Source: Lysobacter sp. S4-A87 (GTDB lineage: Bacteria > Pseudomonadota > Gammaproteobacteria > Xanthomonadales > Xanthomonadaceae). Taken from it: DNA of 64,000 bases. The position numbers and the translations under genes are program-made. Where the stretch lies: contig NZ_CP093341.1 of the NCBI RefSeq assembly GCF_022637455.1, positions 3,162,001-3,226,000 of the forward strand, read 5' to 3'. This document shows, one piece after another, positions 27,557 through 36,451 of this stretch; positions within the stretch are counted from its first letter, which is position 1, and each line of letters starts with the position of its first letter. The notes under the pieces are model-generated. The model did not search any database and was not told where the DNA came from. It saw nothing but the letters and a program-made list of their open reading frames with translations.

Positions 27557-28201
27557 TCAGGAGCGGCTCGCAGGCTTGTAGTCCTGGCCGCTGACCAGGG
27601 TCCAGCCGGCGATGTCGTGGCCGACGACGACCAGCGACTGCTCGAACGCGCGGGCGACGTCGGCGACCGCGGTGCTCGTCGCCGGCTGCGCCTGCAGGAA
27701 CGTGCGCGAAGCGACGATCTTCTGGTCGCGGGTGTGCAGCAGCTTCGCCGCGACCTCGATGGTCGCCGATGGCACCGCCTGCCCGGCGTAGTCCGATTCG
27801 AAGCGGCGAATCTCCAGCACCAGCTTGAAGTCGGCGGCGATGCCGCTGCCCTGGCGGGCGACGGCGGCGATGCGTCCGGAGTCCTCGAAGGTCCGCAGCA
27901 ACGTGTCCTGCAGCATCTCCGATGGCGGTCGCGCCCATTGCGCGCCGCTGTAGATCTGGATCTCGCCCGGAGTCGGCCGCACTGCGATGCGCAGGCTGTC
28001 GATCACGCGCGCGCCCACCGGGGGCGTCAGCGCAAGCTGCCAGGTCACCGTCGGCCAGCTCGGGTCCGGCTGCACGCGCGGCTCGGGGGCGTAGATGGTC
28101 GAGGTGCTGTGCGGCTTGTCGCTCAGGATCGAGCAGCCGGAGAGCAGGGCCAGGACGAGGGCCAGTCCCAGGGCAGGCGCCGTGTTCGCTCGCGTCGTCA
28201 T
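27557..28201 (-). CDS. ABC-transport auxiliary lipoprotein of an MCE system
   Basis: A 214-residue lipoprotein with a signal peptide ending in the lipobox LLSGC (Cys near residue 23). The mature part fits the ABC-type transport auxiliary lipoprotein family (PqiC/LetB-partner-like), small periplasmic outer-membrane proteins that work with MCE proteins. The ATG overlaps the MCE gene stop (ATGA). It is last in a four-gene operon: permease, ATPase, MCE protein, lipoprotein. Such systems move phospholipids between the membranes. The lipoprotein takes the place of the MlaC carrier seen in the classical Mla operon. Confidence 0.82.
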   Translation of the reverse strand: MTTRANTAPALGLALVLALLSGCSILSDKPHSTSTIYAPEPRVQPDPSWPTVTWQLALTPPVGARVIDSLRIAVRPTPGEIQIYSGAQWARPPSEMLQDTLLRTFEDSGRIAAVARQGSGIAADFKLVLEIRRFESDYAGQAVPSATIEVAAKLLHTRDQKIVASRTFLQAQPATSTAVADVARAFEQSLVVVGHDIAGWTLVSGQDYKPASRS

Positions 28202-29124
28202 TTGGGTTCGAACTCCTTGGGCGCGTCGCGGCCAAGCAGGTAGCGGGTCGGGTTGTTGTCGAGGCGGTCGGAGATGCGGCGCAGGTCGCGCACCAGCAGC
28301 CGCAGTTCGCCCAGGGTCGGCCCCAGCTGGGCCAGGCCGTCGTTGGCGAAGCTGTTGATCGCGTTGCGGTTGTCGGCGAGCACGCCGTTGGCGTTGTTGG
28401 CCGCCGAGTCCAGGCGCGAGAGCGTGCTGTCGAGCTTGGCGATCAGGCCAGGAAGTTTGGCGACGAGCTCGCGGTCGACGCTCTCGACGGCGCGGTTGGT
28501 GGTCGTCAGCGTCACCGACAGCTGTTCGCTGGATTTGCGCGCGCTGGTGATCAGTGTGCGCAGGTCCTCGCGCTGGTCGGCAATCGCACTGGTGGCCGAC
28601 TCGATATTGGCCAGCGTGTTGGATACGCGCTTGACGTTCTCGTCGCTCAGCACCTGGTCCATGCGCGCGACCAGGCGGTTGGCGGTGTCGGCGATGTTCT
28701 GCAGCGCCGAGGCCTCGGTCTGGATCACCGGCGTTTCACGACGGTCGACATCGGCCAGTGCCGGGCTGCCGGGGTTGCCGCCGGTGAGCTGGATGAAGGG
28801 GCTGCCGGTGATGCCCTGGATCGACAGCTTGGCGCGGGTGTCGGTCTTGATCGGCGCGCTGGCCTGCAGGCGCAGCAACGCGATCACGCGGCGCGGGTCG
28901 TCCGGCGCCAGGCGCAGGGTTTCGACCGTGCCGACGGAAATGCCGTTGTATTGCACCGGGCTGCCTTCGGTCAGGCCCGTCACCGGTTCGGTGAAAAGCA
29001 CGGCGTAGTTACGCCAGTCCTTCTCCGAGGTGTACTTGGCCGCCCACAAGGCGAACAACAGCAACAGCAACGTCACCACGATGGTGAACGCGCCGATGAG
29101 GACGTAGTTGGCCTTGGTTTCCAT
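28198..29124 (-). CDS. MCE-domain (MlaD-like) membrane protein
   Basis: A 308-residue protein with an N-terminal membrane anchor YVLIGAFTIVVTLLLLLFALW and then the MCE domain (NYAVLFTEPVTGLTEGSPVQ, followed by YNGISVGTVETLRL). The last 180 or so residues are a long, repeat-like coiled coil rich in Leu, Ser, Asn and Arg. MCE domains form hexameric rings that carry lipids across the periplasm. The long tail, absent from short MlaD, may form a tube as in PqiB/LetB-type proteins. Operon partner of the ATPase upstream and of the lipoprotein downstream. Confidence 0.88.
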   Translation of the reverse strand: METKANYVLIGAFTIVVTLLLLLFALWAAKYTSEKDWRNYAVLFTEPVTGLTEGSPVQYNGISVGTVETLRLAPDDPRRVIALLRLQASAPIKTDTRAKLSIQGITGSPFIQLTGGNPGSPALADVDRRETPVIQTEASALQNIADTANRLVARMDQVLSDENVKRVSNTLANIESATSAIADQREDLRTLITSARKSSEQLSVTLTTTNRAVESVDRELVAKLPGLIAKLDSTLSRLDSAANNANGVLADNRNAINSFANDGLAQLGPTLGELRLLVRDLRRISDRLDNNPTRYLLGRDAPKEFEPK

Positions 29125-29160
29125 GTCAGGCCTGCCGGTCCGGGGTGTCGTGCGTGGCGT

Positions 29161-29985
29161 TCATCGGATTCCGATCTCCAGATCGCGGTGCCGGGTCTTC
29201 TGCGCGGCGCGCGCGCGTGGCCCGTGGAAGTACTCCCGCACCCACGGGTGGTCCATCTGTTCGACTTCCGCCAGCGGCGCGCAGGCGATCACCTTGCGAT
29301 CGGCAATCACCGCGATCCGGTCACAGATAGCGTAAAGGGTGTCGAGGTCGTGTGTGATCAGGAAGACCGTCAGGCCCAGCGCCTGCTGCAGCGTCCGGAT
29401 CAGCCGGTCGAAAGCAGCCGCACCGATCGGGTCCAGGCCGGCGGTGGGTTCGTCGAGGAACAGCAGCGGCGGGTCCAGTGCCAGCGCCCGCGCCAGTCCG
29501 GCGCGCTTGCGCATGCCGCCGGAAAGCTGCGACGGCAGCTTGTTGAGCGCGTCGGCGGGCAGGCCGGCAAGCTTGACCTTGAGCAGTGCCAGTTCGTAGC
29601 GCAGCGAGTCGGGCAATTCGCTGTGGTACTCCTTGAGCGGCACCTGCACGTTCTCGCCGACGGTCAGCGACGAGAACAGTGCGCCGTCCTGGAACAGCAC
29701 GCCGGTGTTGCGCTCGATGGCACGGCGCAGGTCGGGGTCTTCGCTGCGCGCATCCAGGCCGAGCACTTCGATTTCGCCGGCATCGGGCCGGCGCAGGCCC
29801 AGGATCGAACGCATCAGCACTGACTTGCCCGTGCCCGAACCGCCGACCACGCCCAGGATCTCGCCGGGGAGGACTTCAAGGTCGAGGTCCTCGTGCACCA
29901 CCTGCTCGCCGAAGCGGTTGGTCAGGCCGCGCACGCGCACGATCGGCTCTTTGTGGTCGGGCAGGCAGTGGATGGTCTGCGCCAT
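29161..29985 (-). CDS. Lipid-transport ABC ATPase (MlaF-like)
   Basis: A 274-residue ATPase. Walker A is VGGSGTGKSVLMRSIL, signature QLSGGMRKRAGLARALA, Walker B LLFLDEPTAGLDP, and the switch His lies in FLITHDLDTL. MlaF-type ATPases share the SGGMRKR form of the signature. The start at 29985 (MAQTIHC) lies two bases after the permease stop, so the pair is coupled. It powers lipid movement by the MlaE-like permease and MCE protein of this operon. Confidence 0.92.
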   Translation of the reverse strand: MAQTIHCLPDHKEPIVRVRGLTNRFGEQVVHEDLDLEVLPGEILGVVGGSGTGKSVLMRSILGLRRPDAGEIEVLGLDARSEDPDLRRAIERNTGVLFQDGALFSSLTVGENVQVPLKEYHSELPDSLRYELALLKVKLAGLPADALNKLPSQLSGGMRKRAGLARALALDPPLLFLDEPTAGLDPIGAAAFDRLIRTLQQALGLTVFLITHDLDTLYAICDRIAVIADRKVIACAPLAEVEQMDHPWVREYFHGPRARAAQKTRHRDLEIGIR

Positions 29986-29987
29986 GA

Positions 29988-31106
29988 TCAGATGCCCATT
30001 TCCATGAACCAGATGGCGAAGAACGCATCGAGCACGATCACCATCGAGATCGACTGCACGACGCTGGAGGTGGTGCGTTCGCCGACCGACTGCGCGGTGC
30101 CTTCGACCTGCAGCCCCTCCAGGCAGCCGATGAGGCTGATCAGCAGGGCGAACACCGGCGCCTTGGCCAGGCCGACGAGGAAATGCCGCAGTTCCATCGT
30201 CTCGTGCATGCGCGCCAGGTATTGCTGCGGCGGGATGTCCAGGTTGTAGGCGCCGACCGTGAGGCCGCCGATCAGGCCGAAGACCATCGCGATGAAGGTC
30301 AGCAGCGGCAGCATCACCAGCAGCGCCAGCATGCGCGGGATCACCAGCAGGTCGACCGGGTCCATGCCTAGCGTGCGGATCGCGTCGACTTCCTCGCGGC
30401 TGACCATCGCGCCGATCTGCGCGGTGAAGGCGCTGGCGGTGCGGCCGGCGAGGACGATCGCGGTCAGCAGCACGCCGAACTCGCGAAGGAACGAGATGCT
30501 GACCAGTTCGACGACGAAGATCTGCGCGCCGAAGTCGGCCAGGATGTTGGCGCCGAGGAAGGCGACGACGGCGCCGACCAGGAAGCACAGCAGGGCGATC
30601 AGCGGCACCGCGTCCAGGCCGACCTGCTCCATGTGGTGCACGGTGGCCGTGGGGCGGAAGCGCGTGGGCTCCTTGAACATGCGCAGCAGCTTCAGCTGCG
30701 TCTCGCCGAAGAAGCCGATCAGGGCGCGGGCTTCGCGGTAGTTGTCGGTCACCGCGAAGCCGAGTCGGGCCAGCGCCGCGCTCACGCCGTACTCGCGCTT
30801 GCGGCGCGGGCGATCGTCGGCGACGTCCTCGATCGCCGTCACCAGGGCGCGATGATCGTCGTGGAAGCTGAAGGCATCGAACTCGATGCCGTGGCGGCGG
30901 GCAAAGCGGAGCAACTGCAGCACGCCGACCGAGTCCAGCCGGTCGACGCCGGTGGCGTCGACCGCGTCGACGGCCTCGGGTGCGGCGGACAGCGCCTCGG
31001 CGATCAGGGTTGCGTAGTCGAGGGTCCAACTGCCACTCAGGCGAAGGCGCGACGGCGCTTGGCCATCGGCGGCGATCTGCGGCGGGTGCGCGGTCGTATC
31101 GGTCAT
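29988..31106 (-). CDS. STAS-domain/MlaE permease fusion
   Basis: A 372-residue inner-membrane protein. The first 100 or so residues form a STAS-like domain (DATGVDRLDSVGVLQLLRFA resembles the MlaB fold), joined to an MlaE permease with spans such as DAVPLIALLCFLVGAVVAFL and LTAIVLAGRTASAFTAQIG, EVDAIRTLGMDPVDLL being the family signature. In E. coli these parts are separate genes (mlaB, mlaE). The fused form is common in other proteobacteria. First gene of the operon; 186 bases separate it from the divergent exporter gene. Confidence 0.92.
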   Translation of the reverse strand: MTDTTAHPPQIAADGQAPSRLRLSGSWTLDYATLIAEALSAAPEAVDAVDATGVDRLDSVGVLQLLRFARRHGIEFDAFSFHDDHRALVTAIEDVADDRPRRKREYGVSAALARLGFAVTDNYREARALIGFFGETQLKLLRMFKEPTRFRPTATVHHMEQVGLDAVPLIALLCFLVGAVVAFLGANILADFGAQIFVVELVSISFLREFGVLLTAIVLAGRTASAFTAQIGAMVSREEVDAIRTLGMDPVDLLVIPRMLALLVMLPLLTFIAMVFGLIGGLTVGAYNLDIPPQQYLARMHETMELRHFLVGLAKAPVFALLISLIGCLEGLQVEGTAQSVGERTTSSVVQSISMVIVLDAFFAIWFMEMGI

Positions 31107-31292
31107 GGAGCCTCGGCGCGAGGATACCTGAGTCGGGGGCCGGGGTTGGCGAATGGCGAAAGGGGACTGCGAGTGTTTCGCCGGCTGCCTGGCGGCGACC
31201 TGGGGCAGGCTTCAATTGCGGGCGGGCCGGCTGTTGGCTTCTGCGAACATCTCCGCTCCCGCATTCGCTCCTCGCATGCCATCCTTCGCGCC

Positions 31293-32543
31293 ATGTCGAA
31301 TCCGTCTCCCCTGAGCGCTGCCAGCTACGCCGCCCGGATCAATTTCGTGATCGAGCTGGCCGAACGCCTGCATGCCTATGGCACCACCGCGCAAAGGCTC
31401 GAGGGTGCGATCAGCGCGGTCGCGCAGCAGCTGCGACTGGAGTGCGAACCCTGGTCCAATCCGACCGGCATGATCCTGACCTTCAGCGACCCGCAACGGC
31501 CGCCGGGCGACAGCGACACCACGCGCGTGATTCGCCTGCCTCCGGGCGAAAACGACCTGTACCGGCTCGCCGAGACCGACCGCATCGCCGAAGACGTCGT
31601 CGCCGGTCGCCTTGGCCTGGCCGAAGCACACGCGCAGATGAGCGCGCTCGACAAGCCGCCCACGTGGCGCTCGCGCGCGATGCAGGTGCTCGGTTACTGC
31701 CTGGCCGCGACCGCCATCGCCGGCGTGCTGCGCCTGCCGTGGCTGGACATCGCCGTGGCCAGTGCCAACGGGCTGTTGATCGGCCTGTTCGTGCAGGTGT
31801 CCGAAGCGCAGCCGCGATTCAAGGAGCCGCTCGAGGCGGTTGCCGCGATGTTCGCCGCGAGTGTGACGCTGCTCGTTGCCACGTATGTGGCGCCGTTGAA
31901 CCAGAACACCGTGATCATCGCCTCGCTGATCGTGCTGCTGCCCGGCATGGCGTTGACCAATGCCGTCAACGAGCTGACCAGCCAGCACCTTGTGTCGGGC
32001 ACGGCGCGCTTCGCCGGTGCGCTGACGACGGTGCTCAAGCTCGCAATAGGCACGGTGATCGCGCTGTACCTGGCCGAGATGATCGGACTGGACGCGCAGG
32101 TGCGTGCCTCGCGGCCGCAGCCGGAATGGGTGGAGTGGGCGGCGCTGGCACTGGCCTCGTTCGCGTTCGCGGTGCTGTTCCGCGCCAATCGCCGCGACTA
32201 CCCCAAGGTGATGGCGGCCGCGGCCAGCGGTTACCTGATTTCGCGCTTCGGCGGCCAGGCGTTCGGCAGCCCGGCCGGCATCTTCCTCGCCGCACTGGTC
32301 CTGACCGCGGCCGGCAATGCCTATGCGCGCTGGTGGAACCGTCCCGGCGCGATCCTGCGCGTGCCCGGCATCATCATGCTGGTGCCGGGCAGTGCCAGCC
32401 TCCGGGGTTTCCTAACCCTGATCCAGCAGCAGGACGTCGACGCCGGCCAGGCGGCATTGCTGGCCGTGCTGAATATCCTGCTGGCGCTGGTGGCGGGGCT
32501 GCTGTTCGGCAACCTGTTGTTGCCTGCCCGTCGCAACCTCTAG
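31293..32543 (+). CDS. ThrE-family threonine/serine exporter-like protein
   Basis: A 416-residue membrane protein with two fused parts: the DUF1212 half (residues 1 to about 230, beginning FVIELAERLHAYGTTAQRLEGA, with spans from about residue 120) and the ThrE_2 half (about 250-416). NPTGMILTFSD and LLPGMALTNAVNEL are typical of the family, proposed to export threonine and serine or, for relatives, succinate. About ten spans in all. The ATG at 31293 gives the cleanest start; a longer upstream frame runs into the 5' leader. No operon partner. Substrate unproved. Confidence 0.8.
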   Translation: MSNPSPLSAASYAARINFVIELAERLHAYGTTAQRLEGAISAVAQQLRLECEPWSNPTGMILTFSDPQRPPGDSDTTRVIRLPPGENDLYRLAETDRIAEDVVAGRLGLAEAHAQMSALDKPPTWRSRAMQVLGYCLAATAIAGVLRLPWLDIAVASANGLLIGLFVQVSEAQPRFKEPLEAVAAMFAASVTLLVATYVAPLNQNTVIIASLIVLLPGMALTNAVNELTSQHLVSGTARFAGALTTVLKLAIGTVIALYLAEMIGLDAQVRASRPQPEWVEWAALALASFAFAVLFRANRRDYPKVMAAAASGYLISRFGGQAFGSPAGIFLAALVLTAAGNAYARWWNRPGAILRVPGIIMLVPGSASLRGFLTLIQQQDVDAGQAALLAVLNILLALVAGLLFGNLLLPARRNL

Positions 32544-32562
32544 GCGTCCCGGGTGGGGTGCG

Positions 32563-32582
32563 GGAGCCGGCAAGCCGGCTCC
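32563..32582. repeat. Perfect 9-bp inverted repeat between convergent genes
   Basis: GGAGCCGGC and GCCGGCTCC are separated by two bases (AA). It lies between the ends of the ThrE-like and H-NS-like genes. No T-run on either side, so it resembles a REP-type element as much as a terminator. A related motif with GCTGGCTCCC occurs at 35138-35160. Confidence 0.6.
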
Positions 32583-32655
32583 AGAAAATGATCTGGAATC
32601 GGGTCCATTCCCGTGCCGGGCGCATGCGCGGCCCGGCTGGGGGGTATCTGGACGG

Positions 32656-33024
32656 TTATCGGATCAGAAACTCCTCAACGCCGCGCCCGGCCGCGGTGTG
32701 GGCGGCCAGCCAGCGCGGCTGCTTGCCGCGGCCGGTCCAGGTTTCGGCCGGATTGGCCGGATTGCGGTACTTGGGAGCCACCTTGCCCATCGCCTTGCGC
32801 GCCTTCTTCGGCGTGGTCTTGGCCGCGGGCTTGGCACTGCGTGTGGCGGGGCCGCCGCCGAACAGCTCGACGATCGTGTAACCCTCGGCCCTGGCCAGCT
32901 GGGTCAGCTTGCTGCGCACGGTGGCGATCGGCTTGCGCTTGTTCAGCGTGGTCTTGCGTTTCTTGGCCTGGTTGATCAGGGCGTCGAGTTCTTTCGCGGA
33001 CAGCGAGGTGATATCGATCGACAT
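32656..33024 (-). CDS. H-NS-family nucleoid protein
   Basis: A 122-residue DNA-binding protein. Residues 1 to about 50 are a charged helix-rich oligomerisation region; the middle is Ala/Lys-rich (TTPKKARKAMG); the last 45 or so match the H-NS DNA-binding domain, with KYRNPANPAETWTGRGKQPR and WLAAH. H-NS-like proteins silence AT-rich genes and bend DNA. A GGAGGT ribosome-binding site lies four bases before the ATG. Two 12-base repeats lie in its leader. In Xanthomonads similar proteins (XrvA-type) influence virulence genes; I cannot say which type this is. Confidence 0.85.
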   Translation of the reverse strand: MSIDITSLSAKELDALINQAKKRKTTLNKRKPIATVRSKLTQLARAEGYTIVELFGGGPATRSAKPAAKTTPKKARKAMGKVAPKYRNPANPAETWTGRGKQPRWLAAHTAAGRGVEEFLIR

Positions 33025-33059
33025 GAAACCTCCGAGTGGGCGGGAATTACAGTAAGGAA

Positions 33060-33083
33060 TTGCGGCGGGAGTTGCGGCGGGAG
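33060..33083. repeat. Two 12-base direct repeats in the H-NS-like leader
   Basis: TTGCGGCGGGAG is repeated head to tail at 33060-33071 and 33072-33083, upstream of the H-NS-like start codon (which is on the minus strand). The 250-base gap 33025-33274 around it contains no further gene that I can support. Confidence 0.7.
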
Positions 33084-33274
33084 TTATTCGGGGGATTACC
33101 GGGCAGAATGCCCTTGAATCGGGATGCCGGATAACAACGGCTGGGCAAATGGCCAGACAGCCGGATCCGTGCAGGCAGCGCAGGATCATAATCCCGCGGC
33201 GCCCGCCGAGTAAATCGATTGAATATCGGGGATTATCCGGCGCGGCCGCACGGGTCCGCGCCGGAGGTGCCGAT

Positions 33275-34987
33275 CTATTTGCCGAACTTGGCGAATACGG
33301 CGCTGCGGTCGAGATTCTCGGCTTCGCTGGCGCGACGGTGGCGGTATTCAAAGGTGCCAGCCGCCAGGCCGCGCTCGGAGACGACGACCCGGTGCGGGAT
33401 GCCGATCAGCTCCATGTCGGCGAACATCGCGCCCGGGCGCAGCCCGCGGTCGTCGAGCGCGGTTTCGATGCCGGCGGCATTGAGGTCGGCGTACAGGGCC
33501 TGCGCGGCTTCTGCGACGGCGGCATCACCCTTGGGATTGATCACGCACACCACCGCCTGCCAGGGCGCCATCGCCTCGGGCCAGATGATGCCGTTGTCGT
33601 CATTGTTCTGCTCGACCGCGGCGGCCACGATCCGCGACACGCCGATGCCGTAGCAGCCCATCGCCGGCGTTGCCGCCTTGCCGTTGGCGTCGAGCACGGT
33701 CAGCTTCATCGCTTCGGCGTACTTGCGGCCGAGCTGGAACACATGGCCAACCTCGATGCCGCGGGCCAGGCCGATCGTGCCCTGGCCGTCCGGGGCGAGG
33801 TCGCCCTCGACCACGTTGCGGATGTCGGCAACCAGTTCGGGCTCGGGCAGGTCGCGGCCCCAGTTGACGCCCGCCAGGTGATAGCCGGCCTCGTTGGCGC
33901 CGACGACGAAGTCGGCCATGGCGGCGACACTGCGGTCGGCGATCACGCGGATGGCCTGGCGCGGACCCACCGGTCCGAGGAAGCCGGGCTCGCTGCCGAG
34001 GTGGGCGACGATCTCGGCCTCCGTGGCCAGGCGGTATTCGGCCAGCCCGGCCAGCTTGGACAGCTTGATCTCGTTGACGACGTGGTCGCCGCGCACCAGC
34101 GCCAGTACGAACTGGGCGTTGCCTTCGGCGTCGGCACCGATGATCGCCACCGACTTGACCGTGCGCTGCAGCGCGATGCCCATCAGCGCGGCCACGTCCT
34201 CGCAGGTCTTCTGCGTCGGCGTGTCGACCTTGCGCATCGCTTCGTTGGCGGCGGCGCGCGGGCCGGGTGCGGCGGCCTCGGCAAGTTCGACGTTGGCGGC
34301 ATAGTCCGAACCGCTATGGAAGGCGAGCGCGTCTTCGCCCGATTCGGCCAGCACGTGGAACTCGTGCGAGACCGCGCCGCCGATGGCGCCGGAGTCGGCC
34401 GACACGGCGCGGAACTTCAGGCCCAGGCGGGTGAAGATTCGGCCGTAGGTGTCGTACATGTTCTTGTATTCGGCTCCCAGGTCCTCGTCACTGAGGTGGA
34501 AGGAATAGGCGTCCTTCATCAGGAACTCGCGCGCGCGCATCACGCCGAAGCGCGGACGGATCTCGTCGCGGAACTTGGTCTGGATCTGGTAGAAATTGAC
34601 CGGCAGCTGCTTGTAGCTCGACAGCTCCTGGCGGGCGAAGTCGGTGATGACTTCCTCGTGCGTGGGGCCGTAGCAGTACCAGGCCTCCTTGCGGTCCTGG
34701 ATCTTCAGCAGCTGGCCGCCGAACTTCTCCCAGCGGCCGGTTTCCTCCCAAAGCTCCCTGGGCTGGACCGACGGCATGAGCACCTCGATCGCGCCGGCGG
34801 CATTCATTTCCTCGCGCACGGCGCGCTCCACCTTGCGCAGCACGCGCAGGCCCAGCGGCGACCAGGTGTACAGGCCGGCGGCAAGCTTGCGGATCATGCC
34901 GGCCTTGAGCATCAGCTTGTGGCTGACGATTTCGGCCTCGGCGGGCGTTTCCTTGCTGGTGTGGAGGTGGAACTGCGACAGGCGCAT
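33275..34987 (-). CDS. proS: Prolyl-tRNA synthetase
   Basis: A 570-residue class II tRNA synthetase of the bacterial type with an editing insertion. [20 protein letters not shown] starts the protein, and [20 protein letters not shown] and [16 protein letters not shown] are motif 1 and 2 regions. The YbaK-like insertion lies roughly between residues 225 and 390 ([21 protein letters not shown]). The C-terminal anticodon-binding part begins near [13 protein letters not shown]. Full length. ATG at 34987 is upstream of an AT-rich stretch. Essential enzyme, expected to be single copy. Confidence 0.97.
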   Translation of the reverse strand: MRLSQFHLHTSKETPAEAEIVSHKLMLKAGMIRKLAAGLYTWSPLGLRVLRKVERAVREEMNAAGAIEVLMPSVQPRELWEETGRWEKFGGQLLKIQDRKEAWYCYGPTHEEVITDFARQELSSYKQLPVNFYQIQTKFRDEIRPRFGVMRAREFLMKDAYSFHLSDEDLGAEYKNMYDTYGRIFTRLGLKFRAVSADSGAIGGAVSHEFHVLAESGEDALAFHSGSDYAANVELAEAAAPGPRAAANEAMRKVDTPTQKTCEDVAALMGIALQRTVKSVAIIGADAEGNAQFVLALVRGDHVVNEIKLSKLAGLAEYRLATEAEIVAHLGSEPGFLGPVGPRQAIRVIADRSVAAMADFVVGANEAGYHLAGVNWGRDLPEPELVADIRNVVEGDLAPDGQGTIGLARGIEVGHVFQLGRKYAEAMKLTVLDANGKAATPAMGCYGIGVSRIVAAAVEQNNDDNGIIWPEAMAPWQAVVCVINPKGDAAVAEAAQALYADLNAAGIETALDDRGLRPGAMFADMELIGIPHRVVVSERGLAAGTFEYRHRRASEAENLDRSAVFAKFGK

Positions 34988-35137
34988 CGGCTCGGCTTCG
35001 GACGTAGGGAAGCGGCCATTTTGCCATGCGCCGGGCTGATGACGGGCGCGGGGGACGGGAGCCGGGAGCGGCCCACCGACGACGAAGCGCCGGCGGAGTG
35101 CCGGCGCTGCATGGGCTCAAGGCCTTTTCACGGGTTC

Positions 35138-35155
35138 GCCAGCAAGCAAGCTGGC
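35138..35155. repeat. Short inverted repeat downstream of the DUF4124 gene
   Basis: GCCAGC and GCTGGC flank a six-base loop (AAGCAA), in the gap 34988-35175. The element lies after the DUF4124 gene on the minus strand and before proS. It could be a weak terminator or part of a REP-like motif ending in GGCTCCC. Confidence 0.4.
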
Positions 35156-35175
35156 TCCCGATGATGTCGGGCAGG

Positions 35176-35592
35176 TCAGCCGCCGCTGGCGACGGCTCCG
35201 CCTTCGCAATAGGTCTTGATCTGGGCTTCGGCCAGCTGGGTGCGGTTGGCGCGCTCGGTATCGTTGAGGTTGCGGTCGGGCTTGCCGTCCTTGTCCTCGT
35301 CGATACCCACTGCGGCCGTCCCCTGAAGCACCGAAAGGTTGCTGCGGGCGTTGCTGCAGTTGGCGTTGGTCACGGGCTTGGCGGCCGTAGCGGCGGCAGC
35401 CGGTGCCTTGCCAGCGTCTTCATGTACGCCGCGGTTCTTGTATTCCTGACCCGCCGGTGGTGCATCCGAGTAGTGGGTGACGCCCTGGGCATCCTTCCAC
35501 TGGTAGACCTTGGCCGCCGAAGCGGGCAGGGCAAAGACCAGGCACAGGCCGGCGACGAGGCCGGGCAGCAGGCGGAACGACTGGCGGGACAT
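35176..35592 (-). CDS. DUF4124 domain secreted protein
   Basis: A 138-residue protein with a signal peptide (VAGLCLVFALPASAAK, predicted cut after ASA) and the DUF4124 domain right after it: VYQWKDAQGVTHYSDAPPAG. The remainder is Ala/Pro-rich with two Cys in the mature part (near residues 78 and 130) that may form a disulfide. Such small periplasmic proteins are common in Xanthomonadaceae and have no known function. Divergent from pssA; the 82-base gap holds both starts. Confidence 0.85.
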   Translation of the reverse strand: MSRQSFRLLPGLVAGLCLVFALPASAAKVYQWKDAQGVTHYSDAPPAGQEYKNRGVHEDAGKAPAAAATAAKPVTNANCSNARSNLSVLQGTAAVGIDEDKDGKPDRNLNDTERANRTQLAEAQIKTYCEGGAVASGG

Positions 35593-35661
35593 GGTGGCTC
35601 CAGGCGGTTGGGAGCGGGAGAAGGTCCGATTGCATCACCGCGCCGGGGCGCAAGCAAGCGC

Positions 35662-35667
35662 TACACT
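35662..35667 (+). promoter_or_regulatory. Candidate -10 box of pssA, seven bases before ATG
   Basis: TACACT ends seven bases before the pssA ATG. If used, transcription would start at or next to the start codon, giving a leaderless mRNA. No Shine-Dalgarno sequence is present before the ATG. Confidence 0.35.
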
Positions 35668-35674
35668 TCCAAAC

Positions 35675-36451
35675 ATGGACGAATTGCAACAAACCCCGCG
35701 GCCCCGCGGCCGCGGCATCTACCTGCTGCCGAACCTTTTCACCACCGGCGGCCTGTTTGCCGGCTTCTACGCGATCATCGCCGCGACCCAGGGCCGTTTC
35801 GACGACGCCTGCATCGCGGTGTTCGTCGCCGGTATCCTCGACGGCCTCGATGGCCGCGTGGCGCGCCTGACCAACACCCAGAGCGAGTTCGGCGTGCAGT
35901 ACGACTCGCTGGCCGATCTGGTCAGCTTCGGCCTGGCCCCGGCCCTGGTGATGTACCACTGGGCGCTGGCGGCAACCCGGCTCGACGGTCCCATCCCCGG
36001 CAAGATCGGCTGGGTCGCGGCGTTCCTGTATGCCGCCTGCGCGGCGTTGCGGCTGGCCCGCTTCAACTCCCAGGTGGGGCAGGTCGACAAGCGCTGGTTC
36101 ATCGGCCTGGCCAGCCCGGCCGCGGCGGGGCTGGTGGCCAGCTTCGTCTGGACCTGCGACGACATGGGCTACAGCGGCGAGCAGTTGCGCTATGCCGCGC
36201 TCGCCGTGACCGTGGTCGCCGGCCTGCTGATGGTCAGCCGCCTGCGCTATTTCAGCTTCAAGGGCGGCGGTCCGCGCCACGATCGCGTGCCGTTCCTGGC
36301 GATCGTGGTGGTGCTGGCCGTGCTGGTGGCCATTGCCATCGATCCGCCACGGGTGTTGCTGGTGATCGGCGGCCTGTATGCGTTGTCGGGTCCGGGTTAC
36401 GCGGCATACCGCCGCCTGCGCCGTCCGGCAGGCACCGAGGCCGTCCCATGA
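35675..36451 (+). CDS. pssA: CDP-diacylglycerol-serine O-phosphatidyltransferase
   Basis: A 258-residue membrane enzyme that makes phosphatidylserine, the precursor of phosphatidylethanolamine. The CDP-alcohol phosphotransferase motif is complete from DGLDGRVAR to DSLAD (D-G-x2-D-G-x2-A-R-x8-G-x3-D-x3-D). Six to eight membrane spans, starting with IYLLPNLFTTGGLFAGFYA. The start at 35675 was preferred over longer frames because the family begins near RGIYLLPN. The ATGA overlap with the following gene couples them. Confidence 0.93.
   Translation: MDELQQTPRPRGRGIYLLPNLFTTGGLFAGFYAIIAATQGRFDDACIAVFVAGILDGLDGRVARLTNTQSEFGVQYDSLADLVSFGLAPALVMYHWALAATRLDGPIPGKIGWVAAFLYAACAALRLARFNSQVGQVDKRWFIGLASPAAAGLVASFVWTCDDMGYSGEQLRYAALAVTVVAGLLMVSRLRYFSFKGGGPRHDRVPFLAIVVVLAVLVAIAIDPPRVLLVIGGLYALSGPGYAAYRRLRRPAGTEAVP

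Noticed and set aside
33149-35164. Plus-strand frame opposite proS
   Set aside because: Shadow of proS; no start signal or domain.
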